Source: Polymorphobacter megasporae
GTDB lineage: Bacteria > Pseudomonadota > Alphaproteobacteria > Sphingomonadales > Sphingomonadaceae
Length of the DNA: 64,000 nucleotides
Reading direction: 5' to 3'
Assembly: GCF_018982885.2 (NCBI RefSeq)
Contig: NZ_CP081849.1
Span: forward strand, 248,001-312,000
Positions 48,351 through 58,452 of this stretch are shown piece by piece. Every line of letters starts with the position of its first letter. Within the stretch, counting starts at the first letter, position 1. The notes under the pieces are model-generated. The model saw only the letters and a list, made by a program, of their open reading frames with translations, was not told where the DNA came from and did no database searches. A program made the position numbers and the translations under genes.

Positions 48351-48920
48351 ATGACGACACGCGAGAAACTGCTAGCGGTAGCGTTACAAGCGCTTGAAAA
48401 AGAGGGCGAAGCCCAGTTTTCGACGCGCGCGGTTTGCGCCTTGGCGGGCGTCAGCGCGCCGACGCTCTACCACCACTTCGGCAGCGCCGATGGCCTCCTG
48501 AGTGCCGCGATGACGGAAGCCTTCCGCCAGTTTCTCGAGCGGAAGAAAGCGGCGGTGATATCGCCTGATCCAGAAACCGCGTTAAGGCAGGGCTGGGACG
48601 ATTATGTCGGCTTCGCAGCGGATCGCCCGCGCCTGTACGCGGCGATGATCGCCCGTGTGATGCTCGGCGTGCGCATTCCGGCGGCGGAAGAGGCGCGCCA
48701 GCTTCTAAACCACCAGATCGCCGCGATCGCCGCCGAAGGTCGACTGGGGATGTCCTCGTCCGACGCAGCAGCCGATCTCGCCTGGGCAATAGCCCACGCT
48801 GCCGCGCTGCTGCATGTGACAGCGGTCGATCGCAAACCCGAACCCGAAGTGATCGCCGCCCTCCGCGATTATGCGCTTCAAACCATCTGCAAACCTCGCC
48901 AGAAGAAATTGCTCACATGA
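48351..48920 (+). CDS. TetR-family transcriptional regulator
   Basis: 189 residues. The N-terminal HTH is clear: TREKLLAVALQALEKEGEAQ, then CALAGVSAPTLYHHFGSADG. The C-terminal ligand domain is alanine-rich (AADLAWAIAHAAALLHVTAV). The gene starts directly after two matching palindromes and overlaps the next gene by four bases (ATGA), so it controls itself and an epimerase-like enzyme. The ligand is not known but is likely a substrate or product of that enzyme or a toxic aromatic or lipid compound. Confidence 0.9.
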   Translation: MTTREKLLAVALQALEKEGEAQFSTRAVCALAGVSAPTLYHHFGSADGLLSAAMTEAFRQFLERKKAAVISPDPETALRQGWDDYVGFAADRPRLYAAMIARVMLGVRIPAAEEARQLLNHQIAAIAAEGRLGMSSSDAAADLAWAIAHAAALLHVTAVDRKPEPEVIAALRDYALQTICKPRQKKLLT

Positions 48921-49882
48921 AAATATTGGTTACTGGTGGCTCGGGCTTTCTCGGCGCACGGCTGATTCCAAAGCTGGTGGCGGACGGTCATGACGTGCTG
49001 GCGCTCTCACGATCGGCGGCGTCGGTTCAAAAAGTGAAAGCGCTGGGTGCGTCGCCAGTTGCGGGCGATCTTGAACAGCCCAACGCACTTTCACTGCCAC
49101 CCATCGATGCGGTGATCCACGCGGCGGCCGTCTTCCGATTTGCCGGGGCGCGCGAGCCGTATTTCCGAACGAATGTGACCGGCACCCGCGCGCTGCTGCA
49201 GGCAGCGGAGACGGCAGGGGCGGGCTCGTTCCTCTATGTCAGCGCCGGCGCTGTAGTCATGGATGATCGAGGTTCACCCGTTCATAACGTCGACGAAAGC
49301 GCGCCGACCTACCCGAACAGCTTCTCGGCCTATATTGGCAGCAAGGCGCAAGGTGAGGCCGCTGTGCTAAGGGCAAACAAACCCGGTTTTCGCACGATCG
49401 CAATCCGACCCCCAGCCATCTGGGGACCGGGCGATGCCTTCAGTCATGCGATACCCGAGGCGATCGGATCGGGCCACTTCGCTTTCATCGGGCGTGGCGA
49501 CTATCCGGTCATAACCTGCCACGTCGATAACGTGATCGAGGCTCTGCAATGTGCGCTTGAACGCGGCGCAGGCGGGCGCACTTATTGGGTGGCGGATCAA
49601 GAGCGGATAAACTTTCGCGACTTCATCGGCGGCCTTGCGGATCTGCAAGGGCTATCCATCGAGAAAATTCGCTCGATGCCCTATGGACTGGCTTTCGCCA
49701 TTGGCCGGATCATGGAAATTGGGGCGGCGTTGTCTTTCTCCAAGAAAGACCCTCCCTTGTCGCGTACCATGGTCCGGATGATCGGACGAGAGTTTACGGC
49801 CAGCGATGCCGCCGCGCGGAGCGAACTTGGCTATGTCGCCAAGGTGTCCCGCGAGGAAGGCCTCGCAATGTATCGGTCGTGA
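48917..49882 (+). CDS. NAD-dependent epimerase/dehydratase family protein
   Basis: 321 residues. Extended SDR: cofactor loop MKILVTGGSGFLGARLIPKL, DAVIHAAAVFRFAG, catalytic YIGSKAQGEAAV with a serine in FLYVSAGAVVMDD, and AIRPPAIWGPGDAF. Such enzymes act on nucleotide sugars, sterols or aldehydes; the sequence is near those annotated 3-beta-hydroxysteroid dehydrogenase/isomerase-like, but the substrate is not determined. It is the structural gene of a TetR-controlled pair. Confidence 0.88.
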   Translation: MKILVTGGSGFLGARLIPKLVADGHDVLALSRSAASVQKVKALGASPVAGDLEQPNALSLPPIDAVIHAAAVFRFAGAREPYFRTNVTGTRALLQAAETAGAGSFLYVSAGAVVMDDRGSPVHNVDESAPTYPNSFSAYIGSKAQGEAAVLRANKPGFRTIAIRPPAIWGPGDAFSHAIPEAIGSGHFAFIGRGDYPVITCHVDNVIEALQCALERGAGGRTYWVADQERINFRDFIGGLADLQGLSIEKIRSMPYGLAFAIGRIMEIGAALSFSKKDPPLSRTMVRMIGREFTASDAAARSELGYVAKVSREEGLAMYRS

Positions 49883-50324
49883 CAGACAGCCCCGGATTTT
49901 GCAGTGACGCCGTTGCCGGCATCGATCCGCGGCTGCCAGTCTAATTCAGTCTGGACCGTATCCCGCAGTAGGCATCGGTCATCATCACTTTATCCTGATT
50001 TCCTCGCCGGGCTTAGACGTTGTCAGGTAAAAGCGGCAATCATGTGTCGCGGTGACAGGTTCGGAATATACCCAGATGCCTGCGTCCGCGCCTACGGTAT
50101 TCGGTGCCGACGTAGGTAGCGATTTAGTGCCGGCCGGTATGAGTAGTTTCCGATAGCTGGCGCTGCATGGTGCCGCGCCGCTAATAGAATCTCTTGGACT
50201 ACCGCTAGTCGCTCGCTTCGAGGATAGTTGATGAAAGATGTTACGCGGTGCGAACCAATCGCGGTCATAATGTGTCAGCCGACGGGTATCCCGGCGCATT
50301 TGACGGCAGGATACGGATCCAGCG
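49883..50324. other. non-coding gap before the bd oxidase operon
   Basis: 442 bases. A reverse-strand frame ending at 49985 (GADAGIWVYSEPVTATHDCR near its end) is open into cydA and has a protein-like tail, but its upstream part overlaps cydA antisense, so I do not call it. A promoter for cydA is expected in the last 150 bases; I see no FNR-type box (TTGAT-N4-ATCAA). Confidence 0.4.
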
Positions 50325-51755
50325 ATGTTCGATAATGCGTCGGCGATCGACCTCGCGCGGGCACAGTTCGCGTTCACGATCTCATTCCACTTCATCTTTC
50401 CGGCGCTGTCGATCGGGCTGGCGAGCTATCTCGCGGTCCTTGAAGCGCTGTGGCTGCGGACCGGACGCGAGGTCTATCTAACGCTGTTCAAATATTGGCT
50501 GAAGATCTTCGCCATCGCCTTCGGAATGGGCGTCGTTTCGGGCATCGTCATGGCGTACCAGTTCGGCACCAACTGGGCGGTGTTCTCCGATAAGGCGGGG
50601 CCGGTGATCGGGCCGCTGATGGCCTACGAAGTGCTGACCGCCTTCTTCCTCGAGGCCGGCTTCCTCGGCGTCATGCTGTTCGGCATGGAGCGAGTCGGAC
50701 GCAAATTGCACTTCACCGCGACGCTCGCGGTCGCGGCCGGCACCTTCATCTCGGCGTTCTGGATCATCGTCGTCAATTCGTGGATGCAGACGCCGCAGGG
50801 CTATGGAGTCAACGCACATGGCCAATTCATCCCGCTCGACTGGTGGGTGGTGATCTTCAACCCGTCGATGCCGTACCGATTGGTGCACACCGTCCTCGGG
50901 GCCTATCTGACTGTCGCCTTCGTCGTCGGCGGGGTCGGCGCATGGCACCTGCTGCGCGAGCGCCATCACCGCGAAGGTCCGAGCGAAAGCACCCGCGTCA
51001 TGTTCTCGATGGCGATGTGGATGGCGGCGATCGTCGCGCCGCTGCAGATCGTCGCCGGCCACACCCAGGGCGAGAACACGCTCGCCTACCAGCCGGCAAA
51101 GATCGCCGCGATGGAAGGCGACTACCGCAGTTATCCGCACGGCGCGCCGCTGACGCTGTTCGGCATTCCGGATCAGGCAAACGGCGTCATGCGCCACGCG
51201 GTCGAGATTCCCCTGCTCGGCTCACTGGTCCTGAAGAACGACCTGCATGCCCCGATCGCCGGTCTCGACGCCTTTCCGCGCCGCGATTGGGCCCCGGTCA
51301 ACATCGTTTTCTGGACGTTTCGCATCATGGTCGCCATCGGCGTCGGCATGGCCGCGCTCGGGCTGTGGAGCCTCGTCGCGCGGGCGACGGGCAATCTCTA
51401 CGGCTGGCCGTGGATGCACCGCTTCGCCGTGCTGATGGGGCCGACCGGCTTCGTCGCGGTGATCGCCGGCTGGGCGACGACCGAAAGCGGGCGGCAGCCG
51501 TTCACCGTCTTCCACCTGCTGCGGACGGCGCAGTCGGTGTCGCCGCTGCAAGCGCCGGCGGTGGCGTCGTCGTTGATCGCCTTCGTTCTCGTCTATTTCG
51601 CAGTGTTCGGCACCGGCACATGGTTCATTCTCAAGCTGATGGGGCACTCACCGCATCCGGGCGAGAGCGGACCGTCTCGCGGCGACGTTACCCGTACTGC
51701 CGGCATCACGCCGGCCCCTCAGCTCGATCCCTCGATCCTGAGCCCGGCAGAATAG
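50325..51755 (+). CDS. cydA: cytochrome bd-type ubiquinol oxidase subunit I (CIO type)
   Basis: 476 residues, about nine membrane segments. The start LARAQFAFTISFHFIFPALS carries the first haem-ligand histidine. The quinol-binding loop is short, without the long insert of E. coli CydA, and GWATTESGRQPFTVFHLLRT follows; both are features of the cyanide-insensitive oxidase CioA. It oxidises ubiquinol and reduces oxygen at the inner membrane without pumping protons, and works at low oxygen or when the haem-copper oxidases are poisoned. It is followed after three bases by cydB and then a DUF2474 gene, the usual order. Confidence 0.94.
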   Translation: MFDNASAIDLARAQFAFTISFHFIFPALSIGLASYLAVLEALWLRTGREVYLTLFKYWLKIFAIAFGMGVVSGIVMAYQFGTNWAVFSDKAGPVIGPLMAYEVLTAFFLEAGFLGVMLFGMERVGRKLHFTATLAVAAGTFISAFWIIVVNSWMQTPQGYGVNAHGQFIPLDWWVVIFNPSMPYRLVHTVLGAYLTVAFVVGGVGAWHLLRERHHREGPSESTRVMFSMAMWMAAIVAPLQIVAGHTQGENTLAYQPAKIAAMEGDYRSYPHGAPLTLFGIPDQANGVMRHAVEIPLLGSLVLKNDLHAPIAGLDAFPRRDWAPVNIVFWTFRIMVAIGVGMAALGLWSLVARATGNLYGWPWMHRFAVLMGPTGFVAVIAGWATTESGRQPFTVFHLLRTAQSVSPLQAPAVASSLIAFVLVYFAVFGTGTWFILKLMGHSPHPGESGPSRGDVTRTAGITPAPQLDPSILSPAE

Positions 51756-51758
51756 GTC

Positions 51759-52757
51759 ATGAACATCGACCTCACCATCGTCTGGGCCGGCATCATCGCG
51801 TTCGCGGTGTTCGCCTACGTCATCATGGACGGCTTCGACCTTGGCATCGGCATTCTGTTCCCGTGGATCGCCAGGGGCGAGGCGCGCAACGCAGCGATCA
51901 ACTCGGTCGCCCCGGTTTGGGACGGCAACGAGACGTGGCTGGTGCTCGGCGGCGGCGGACTGCTCGCAGCGTTCCCGCTCGCCTATGCGGTAATCATGCC
52001 GGCCGTCTATGTGCCAATTATCGCGATGCTGCTCGGGCTGGTGTTCCGCGGTGTCGCGTTCGAGTTCCGTGCGCGCACCGGCCGACTGTGGATCTGGGAC
52101 GCGGCGTTTGCCTTCGGCTCGACGGTGGCGGCGCTTGCACAGGGTATCACGCTCGGCGCGATCCTGCAGGGAATCACCGTTCACGGCCGCGGTTACGGCG
52201 GCGGCTGGTGGGACTGGCTGACGCCGTTCAGCCTGCTGACGGGTATCGCGGTCGTCATCGGCTACGGTCTGCTCGGCACGTGCTGGTTGATCTATCGGAC
52301 GGAAGGAGCGTTGCAGGAGCGGTGCTACCGGCTCGCGCCGTGGCTCGGCGGAGCGACGCTGGCAGCGGTCGTCGCCGTCAGCGCGGCGACGCCGTTCCTC
52401 AGCTACAACTATTACGATCGCTGGCTGCGCGCACCGGGCATCTACCTGACCGCGCCCGTCCCGATCCTCGTCGGCGTTGCCGCGCTACTGTTCGTCCGCA
52501 GCCTGTCGCGGCGGGCCGAACTCGTCCCGTTCCTGCTCGCGCTCGGCGTCTTTCTGCTCAGTTTCGTCGGGCTCGGCATCAGCATGTTCCCGTATCTGGT
52601 ACCGCCGTCGATCACCATCTGGGACGCCGCCGCACCGCCGGCGAGCCAGATCTTCATGCTGGTGGGCGTCGGTATCATGGTTCCGGTCATCCTTGCGTAC
52701 ACCGGCTATGCCTACTGGGTGTTCCGCGGCAAGGTCGGCCACGAAGGCTATCATTGA
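51759..52757 (+). CDS. cydB: cytochrome bd-type ubiquinol oxidase subunit II
   Basis: 332 residues with eight or nine membrane segments. Family motifs: AYVIMDGFDLGIGILFPWI, APVWDGNETWLVLGGGGLLA, FRGVAFEFRART. It pairs with CydA as the structural and haem-stabilising subunit of the oxidase. The length is normal. The gene starts three bases after cydA and its stop overlaps the TTG start of the DUF2474 gene. A small acyl or peptide subunit (CydX) is not present; DUF2474 takes that place in CIO operons. Confidence 0.94.
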   Translation: MNIDLTIVWAGIIAFAVFAYVIMDGFDLGIGILFPWIARGEARNAAINSVAPVWDGNETWLVLGGGGLLAAFPLAYAVIMPAVYVPIIAMLLGLVFRGVAFEFRARTGRLWIWDAAFAFGSTVAALAQGITLGAILQGITVHGRGYGGGWWDWLTPFSLLTGIAVVIGYGLLGTCWLIYRTEGALQERCYRLAPWLGGATLAAVVAVSAATPFLSYNYYDRWLRAPGIYLTAPVPILVGVAALLFVRSLSRRAELVPFLLALGVFLLSFVGLGISMFPYLVPPSITIWDAAAPPASQIFMLVGVGIMVPVILAYTGYAYWVFRGKVGHEGYH

Positions 52758-52879
52758 GGACGCGGGTTCTGCCACCGGGGCTAAAGCGCTGGCTGTGGTT
52801 CGTCGGCTTGTGGGCGGCGGGCGTCGCGACGGTCGGCGTCGTGTCGCTGATCCTGCGCGCCTGGATCGGGCACGGGTGA
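52754..52879 (+). CDS. DUF2474 small membrane protein of the bd oxidase operon
   Basis: 41 residues. LKRWLWFVGLWAAGVATVGV then VSLILRAWIG form one membrane helix with the DUF2474 pattern, proteins that follow cydB in CIO-type operons and probably act as a small oxidase subunit. The start is TTG at 52754, overlapping the cydB stop as TTGA; no other start fits. It is easily missed because of the start codon. Confidence 0.8.
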   Translation: MRTRVLPPGLKRWLWFVGLWAAGVATVGVVSLILRAWIGHG

Positions 52880-53197
52880 GCGATAACGAAAGGCAGCCCC
52901 TCGCCGGCCAAGCTCCGACGGACGCTTGTCTATCCTTCAGACCTCTCATCATGGAGTCTTTCGAGCAAGGCGGCGGTCAGGACGCACGTGATTGGCGAGG
53001 GCGGGCAATCGCTTGGGCCGCTTCTCCCTGGAGGCCGGGGTGCGAGTTCAAAGTTGGCGCAGGATCATAGGTAATTTCCGAAGCTAAACACCGTCGGGGA
53101 TCGCCCTATGACGGACTTAGGTTTGTGGCGACGCTCTTTGAGTTTCGCGTCGGCCGCATCGGATTGCTGGCGATGATCGCCGGCAGAGGTCAATTCT
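52880..53197. other. non-coding gap
   Basis: 318 bases after the oxidase operon. I see no gene or repeat. The next gene starts at 53198 after a CAGAGG ribosome-like site. Confidence 0.4.
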
Positions 53198-53698
53198 ATG
53201 GTCGAACCGTTGAATATCCGACCGGCTTCGGCATTGCGGCCGGACTTCGATGCCTTTTTATTTGCCAAGGTCGATGAAGTTGCGCGTGACGTTCCGTTAA
53301 GGGTCGTATCGGTGCTGGCGCGGCTCGATCTCGACCCCTGGGCCGAGGCGGCCGAGCTGACGCAAATGTCCAAGGAAACGGCGGTTGAGCGACTGACCGC
53401 CCTGTTGACCAATCTACCGGACAGTTCACCGACGGGTGCAGATTCGCGAACGATCGCGTCACGCCTGATTGGCCTGTTACCCGCTACTGCCGGGCATACC
53501 AGCGGCTGGTCGGTGCCAGACGAGGAGCGAGGCGCTCCCGTTGCAGCCAACTTTGCCCTCGTCTTCATGTTTTCAATGATCGTCGTGATAATCGTCTCCG
53601 CCATGGTTCATCTCGCCGAAGGCCCGACGCCGGGGCCAACGATGGCCACGGCCGCAAAGGCAGCAGCTCCTGTGCCGCCCATCCCGGCACGACCGTGA
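53198..53698 (+). CDS. hypothetical protein with C-terminal membrane helix
   Basis: 166 residues. The first 120 residues are helical and soluble (FLFAKVDEVARDVPLRVVSV, then AELTQMSKETAVERLTALLT). One membrane helix follows (FALVFMFSMIVVIIVSAMVH), then a proline/alanine-rich tail. No family recognised. It looks like a tail-anchored or bitopic regulator. It precedes the proton ATPase gene by 110 bases on the same strand and may belong to that operon. Confidence 0.7.
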   Translation: MVEPLNIRPASALRPDFDAFLFAKVDEVARDVPLRVVSVLARLDLDPWAEAAELTQMSKETAVERLTALLTNLPDSSPTGADSRTIASRLIGLLPATAGHTSGWSVPDEERGAPVAANFALVFMFSMIVVIIVSAMVHLAEGPTPGPTMATAAKAAAPVPPIPARP

Positions 53699-53808
53699 AG
53701 CGCGCATCGACGACGGCATCTCCGATGAACAACCCGGCACGCTGACGATGCCCTTCCAGAATCCTGCGGCACACGACCCAGAACCGGTGCCTCAGAAAGG
53801 ACAGCTCC

Positions 53809-56697
53809 ATGACCGCGCAGAAGCCTAAATCCGACGAGTTGGCGGCCGCGAAGTCGGCAGTGAAGAAATCAGCCGGCAAGGCGGGCGGCGGCAACCCATT
53901 CGAGACGATGCCCGTGGCGGACCTCGAGAAAAAACTCGGCTGGTCGGCGGACGGCCTGACCCACGCCGAGGCGACGAAGCGCCTGACGCAGTACGGTGCG
54001 AACGAGATCGTCGAGAAGAAGCAGAACGTCCTGCTGAAGCTTCTCACCTATTTCTGGGGGCCGATCCCGTGGATGATCGAAGTCGCAGTCGTGCTGTCCG
54101 CCGTCGTCGGCCACTGGGCCGATTTCGGCATCATCCTGCTGTTGCTGGTCGCCAATGCCGGGGTTGGCTTCTGGGAAGAACGCCAGGCGGGGAACGCCAT
54201 TGCCGCGCTCAAGGCAAAGTTGGCGATCAAGGCCGACGTTAAACGCGATGGCAAGTGGATCACGCCGCCGGCGCGGCAGGTCGTGCCCGGCGACACGGTT
54301 CGCCTCAACATCGGCGACATCGTTCCCGCCGACGCTCGGCTGCTCGACGGCGACGAACTGTCGGTCGATCAGTCGGCCCTGACCGGCGAGTCGTTGCCGA
54401 AGACCTGCAAGGCCGGCGACCCCGTGTTCTCCGGCTCGATCGTCCGACGCGGCGAGACCACGGCCCTCGTCTATGCCACGGGCAGCGACACGTTCTTCGG
54501 CAAGACAGCGGACCTCGTCCAGACCGCGGTGACGGTCAGCCATTTTCAGACGGCCGTGCTGCGGATCGGCCGGTATCTGATCGTCCTCGCGCTGGTGATG
54601 GTCGTGGTGATCATCGCCATGGGCCTCTATCGCGGCGAGGCGATCCTGACGACGCTGCAGTTCGCGCTGGTGCTGACGGTGGCGGCGATCCCGGTGGCGA
54701 TGCCGACAGTCCTGTCGGTGACGATGGCGGTCGGTGCCCGGCTGCTTGCCGAGAAGAAGGCGATCGTCAGCAAGCTCGTCGCGATAGAGGAACTGGCCGG
54801 CGTCGACGTGCTGTGCGCCGACAAGACGGGCACGCTGACGCAGAACAAGCTGACGCTGGGCGACCCGTTCTGCCTCGACAAGACGACGCCGGACGAACTC
54901 ATCCTTGCCGGTGCCCTTGCCTCCCGCGCGGACAGCAAAGACACGATCGACCTCGCGGTCATCGGCGGCGTCAAGGACAAGGCGGCGCTGAAGCCATATG
55001 ACGTGACGCATTTCGAGCCGTTCGATCCGGTGCACAAGCGGACCGTGGCGACCGTCACCGGGCCAGGTGGGCAGGCGTTCAAGGTTTCCAAGGGCGCGCC
55101 GCAGGTCATGCTCGCCATGGCCGCCAACGCCGACGCAGTGAAGGCAGCGTTCGACAAGGCGGTCGACGATTTCGCAGCGCGCGGCTTCCGCGCGCTCGGC
55201 GTTGCCCGCGCCGACGGCGACGGCACATGGCAGCTGCTCGGCGTTTTGCCGCTGTACGACCCGCCGCGCGACGACGCCAAGGCGACGGTGGCGACCGCAG
55301 CGGCGATGGGCGTCAAGATCAAGATGGTGACTGGGGACGCGCTCGCCATCGCCATCGAGACTGCCAAAACGCTCGGCATGGGCACAAACATCCTCGACGG
55401 TGCCATCCTCGGCGATGCCGAGACGAAGGCGACCGCGGCGGTCACCAAGTCGATCGAGAATGCCGACGGCTTCGCCCAGGTCTTTCCCGAACATAAGTTC
55501 CACATCGTCGAAGTGCTGCAGAAGAACGGCCATATCGTCGGCATGACCGGCGACGGGGTCAACGACGCCCCGGCGCTGAAAAAGGCTGACTGCGGTTTCG
55601 CCGTTTCAGGCGCGACCGATGCGGCCCGCGCCGCCGCCTCGATAGTGCTCGTGGCCCCCGGGCTGTCGGTCATCATCGATGCGCTGAAGGAGAGTCGTAA
55701 AATCTTCCAGCGGATGAACAGCTATTCGATTTACCGTATTGCGGAGACGTTGCGTGTCCTGCTGTTCATGACGGCGGCGATCGTCTTCTTTAACTTCTAC
55801 CCGGTCACCGCGATCATGATCGTGATGCTGGCGTTGCTCAACGACGGCGCGATCCTGTCGATCGCTTACGACAACGTCCGCTATTCGAACCGGCCCGAGG
55901 CGTGGAACATGCGCCTCGTGCTTGGCATCGCGACGGTGCTTGGTCTGGTCGGCGTGGTGGCGGCGTTCGGCCTGTTCTACCTCGGCCTGCGTGTCTTTCA
56001 CCTCGGTCATCCGCAGCTGCAGACGATGATGTACCTGAAGCTGTCGGTCGCCGGGCACCTGACCATCTTCCAGGCCCGCACCCGTGGCCCGTGGTGGTCG
56101 ACCCGTCCCGCGTGGATCCTGCTGGCGGCGGTGTTGGGCACACAAGTCGTGGCGACGCTGATCGCCGTCTACGGCGCGGGACTGGTGGTGCCGCTCGGGT
56201 GGTACTATGCGGGTGTTGTCTGGGCCTATGCGATTGCGTGGTTCCTCGTGACCGACCCGGTCAAGCTGCTCGCCTATCATTTCCTTGCCCGGGCGGCGGA
56301 GGCTCCGGTTCCCGTAGTCAAGGCCAAAGATCCGGCAGCGGCGGCGACGGCAAGCCCGGCCAAGGTGGCCGTGCCGTATGATCCGGCGCCAACACCAGCT
56401 GCCACGGCAAGCGACACGAATCCGACAGCTATCGCCGCTCTCCTCGACACGCGGCTCGGCGACATTTTGGCGGCCGGGGTCTTGAAAGAGCCGCACGAGG
56501 CCGAGCATATCCTAGCAGAGGCGATCGCCGCCGCCGAGACCTCCGAGCGGAAGGGTCACGCGGCACCCGTCGCTGACGCCGAGCATCACGCGGCCAAGCC
56601 TAGGCCGCATGCCCAAACCAAAACAACGGCCGCACCCGTCGTTCCTGCCAAGAGCGGCGACCACAAGCGCGCTTCCGCGCCGAAAGGACATCGATGA
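53809..56697 (+). CDS. P3A-type plasma-membrane proton-efflux ATPase
   Basis: 962 residues. The A-domain has LTGES near 195; the phosphorylation site is [10 protein letters not shown] with D near 341; the hinge is [20 protein letters not shown] near 582. The N-terminal [20 protein letters not shown] fits proton ATPases of the fungal/plant kind that are scattered in bacteria. It uses ATP to push protons out and build a membrane potential independent of respiration. The C-terminal 130 residues are an alanine/histidine/proline/lysine-rich tail, a likely regulatory or docking region. Its stop overlaps the polyphosphate kinase start as ATGA. Confidence 0.92.
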   Translation: MTAQKPKSDELAAAKSAVKKSAGKAGGGNPFETMPVADLEKKLGWSADGLTHAEATKRLTQYGANEIVEKKQNVLLKLLTYFWGPIPWMIEVAVVLSAVVGHWADFGIILLLLVANAGVGFWEERQAGNAIAALKAKLAIKADVKRDGKWITPPARQVVPGDTVRLNIGDIVPADARLLDGDELSVDQSALTGESLPKTCKAGDPVFSGSIVRRGETTALVYATGSDTFFGKTADLVQTAVTVSHFQTAVLRIGRYLIVLALVMVVVIIAMGLYRGEAILTTLQFALVLTVAAIPVAMPTVLSVTMAVGARLLAEKKAIVSKLVAIEELAGVDVLCADKTGTLTQNKLTLGDPFCLDKTTPDELILAGALASRADSKDTIDLAVIGGVKDKAALKPYDVTHFEPFDPVHKRTVATVTGPGGQAFKVSKGAPQVMLAMAANADAVKAAFDKAVDDFAARGFRALGVARADGDGTWQLLGVLPLYDPPRDDAKATVATAAAMGVKIKMVTGDALAIAIETAKTLGMGTNILDGAILGDAETKATAAVTKSIENADGFAQVFPEHKFHIVEVLQKNGHIVGMTGDGVNDAPALKKADCGFAVSGATDAARAAASIVLVAPGLSVIIDALKESRKIFQRMNSYSIYRIAETLRVLLFMTAAIVFFNFYPVTAIMIVMLALLNDGAILSIAYDNVRYSNRPEAWNMRLVLGIATVLGLVGVVAAFGLFYLGLRVFHLGHPQLQTMMYLKLSVAGHLTIFQARTRGPWWSTRPAWILLAAVLGTQVVATLIAVYGAGLVVPLGWYYAGVVWAYAIAWFLVTDPVKLLAYHFLARAAEAPVPVVKAKDPAAAATASPAKVAVPYDPAPTPAATASDTNPTAIAALLDTRLGDILAAGVLKEPHEAEHILAEAIAAAETSERKGHAAPVADAEHHAAKPRPHAQTKTTAAPVVPAKSGDHKRASAPKGHR

Positions 56698-57563
56698 AGA
56701 TCCATACCGGAGATTTCCGCGTCCACGAGGACGCGACGGTCGACCTCGGCCACTGGCCGACGGAAGTCGATCCCGTCTACAAATCCAAGAAGCAGTACAA
56801 ATCGCTGCTGCAGAAGCACGTCGACAAGCTCAGCGAGCTGCAGCGGCTGCACTATGCGTCCAACCGTTATGCCCTGCTCCTGATCTTCCAAGCGATGGAT
56901 GCGGCCGGCAAGGACGGGGCAATTCGGCACGTCATGTCGGGGGTCAATCCCCAGGGTTGCCAGGTGTTCAGCTTCAAGCACCCGAGCGCTGCCGAACTCG
57001 AACATGATTTTCTCTGGCGCACAACGCGCGACCTGCCGGCGCGCGGCCGCATCGGCATCTTCAACCGGTCCTATTACGAGGAAGTGCTGATCACCCGCGT
57101 TCATCCCAAGATTCTGCAGGGCGAAGGTCTGCCCGATCTGCCGGCTGACGACGACAGCGTGTGGCACGATCGGTACCGCTCGATCCGCGACCTCGAGACG
57201 CATCTCCACTGCAATGGCACGCGCATCGTCAAGTTCTTCCTACATCTTTCGAAGGACGAGCAGCGGAAGCGCTTCCTCGCGCGGATCGACGAACCCGACA
57301 AGAACTGGAAGTTCAGCATGAACGACATCGTCGAGCGTGGATTCTGGAAGGAATATATGAAAGTTTATGGCGAGTGTCTCGGCGCGACGAGTAGCGAAGA
57401 TTCACCGTGGTACGTCGTACCCGCCGACGACAAGGAAAATGCTCGGCTGATTGTCTCGCAAATCATCCTCGACACATTCGATGGGCTTAAAATGGCGTTC
57501 CCGAAGACAACTCCGGCCCGTCAGAAAGAGTTAGCGTCGATCCGCAAGACCTTAGAAAAGTAG
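56694..57563 (+). CDS. ppk2: polyphosphate kinase 2 family protein
   Basis: 289 residues. Walker [21 protein letters not shown] near 66-85, Walker [20 protein letters not shown], and the lid arginine region [17 protein letters not shown] are clear. PPK2 enzymes move phosphate between polyphosphate and nucleoside mono- or diphosphates. The MDAAGKDG form is typical of those that make ADP or ATP from AMP or ADP. Coupled by ATGA to the proton ATPase, it would regenerate the ATP that the pump consumes when oxidative phosphorylation is low. It ends 132 bases before the PRC-barrel gene. Confidence 0.92.
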   Translation: MKIHTGDFRVHEDATVDLGHWPTEVDPVYKSKKQYKSLLQKHVDKLSELQRLHYASNRYALLLIFQAMDAAGKDGAIRHVMSGVNPQGCQVFSFKHPSAAELEHDFLWRTTRDLPARGRIGIFNRSYYEEVLITRVHPKILQGEGLPDLPADDDSVWHDRYRSIRDLETHLHCNGTRIVKFFLHLSKDEQRKRFLARIDEPDKNWKFSMNDIVERGFWKEYMKVYGECLGATSSEDSPWYVVPADDKENARLIVSQIILDTFDGLKMAFPKTTPARQKELASIRKTLEK

Positions 57564-57695
57564 CTGGCACGATAACCCCGCGTGGGTTGCCGTCGAAACC
57601 AGCTGCAGCGGCGACGTAGGTAGTTTCCGGCCCTGCTACCGCACTACTGCATCGGCTAAAAAGTCGTTTGACAGCTACGATTTTGGAATTGGTCG

Positions 57696-58448
57696 ATGAT
57701 CCGCCATACTTCGAAGATTGAGGGTTTCGCGCTGGAGGCGAGCGACGGCGCAATCGGTTCGATCAGCGATCTACTTTTCGACGACGCGACGTGGCAAATA
57801 CGCTGGCTCGTGATTGATACCGGAGGCTGGCTGTCCGGCCGCAAGGTACTGCTGCCGCCATCCGCGTTGGGGCACGTTAATCATATTGGTCATCAATTTT
57901 CGGTGCGCCTGACCCAACAGCAGGTTAAAGACAGCCCGTCGGTAAATACGGACGAGCCGGTGTCCCGACAGATGGAGACCGGCCTCTATGATTATTATGG
58001 CTGGGCGCCGTACTGGTCGACTGGTTTTTATATGGGCGGTTACGGCTATGCCGGTGGCGTCGGAATGCCGCTTTCCATTCCCGCTCACGATGCAAAGGCA
58101 ATGCACGGCGATCCGCGTTTACGCAGCGTCCGCGAAATCACCGGTTATCGGCTCGATGCCAACGATGGCGAAATCGGCCATGTCGCTGATGTCCTGATCG
58201 AGGATGCTGATTGGAGTATCCACTATCTCGTCGCCGACACGCGCAATTGGTGGCCCGGCAAGAAGGTCTTGATCTCGCCGAGGTCGATCGCCTCGATCGA
58301 CTGGTCACCGCGGTTGGTGCATCTCATCATTAGCCGCGAACAACTAAAGGGCAGCCCGGCGTACGACGGATCGCAGGCTCTCGACCGTGCGTATGAATAT
58401 GCCTTCCATGGCTATTACGACGGACACCCCGTGATCGAGCCGGTCTGA
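57696..58448 (+). CDS. protein with two PRC-barrel domains
   Basis: 250 residues. Two PRC-barrel repeats: IGSISDLLFDDATWQIRWLV with GRKVLLPPS near 15-60, and a second with IGHVADVLIEDADWSIHYLV and GKKVLISPRSI near 155-195. A linker of about 60 residues rich in tyrosine and glycine (MGGYGYAGGVGMPL) joins them. PRC-barrel proteins bind partners or membranes in photosynthesis, RNA or stress settings; this two-domain form is common in stress clusters beside BON and universal stress genes. No enzyme motif. It precedes transketolase by four bases. Confidence 0.85.
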   Translation: MIRHTSKIEGFALEASDGAIGSISDLLFDDATWQIRWLVIDTGGWLSGRKVLLPPSALGHVNHIGHQFSVRLTQQQVKDSPSVNTDEPVSRQMETGLYDYYGWAPYWSTGFYMGGYGYAGGVGMPLSIPAHDAKAMHGDPRLRSVREITGYRLDANDGEIGHVADVLIEDADWSIHYLVADTRNWWPGKKVLISPRSIASIDWSPRLVHLIISREQLKGSPAYDGSQALDRAYEYAFHGYYDGHPVIEPV

Positions 58449-58452
58449 CGTC

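Noticed and set aside
49985-50395. 136-codon reverse frame before cydA
   Set aside because: Its start overlaps cydA in antisense and there is no family match; the protein-like tail alone is not enough.
50780-52879. A 699-codon forward frame crossing cydA and cydB
   Set aside because: It is an arginine- and glycine-rich out-of-frame reading of two clearly conserved oxidase genes in high-GC DNA; only its last 40 codons coincide with the real DUF2474 frame.
53869-55533. A 554-codon reverse frame opposite the proton ATPase
   Set aside because: Antisense shadow of a strongly conserved gene; composition is histidine/arginine/aspartate-heavy with no motif.
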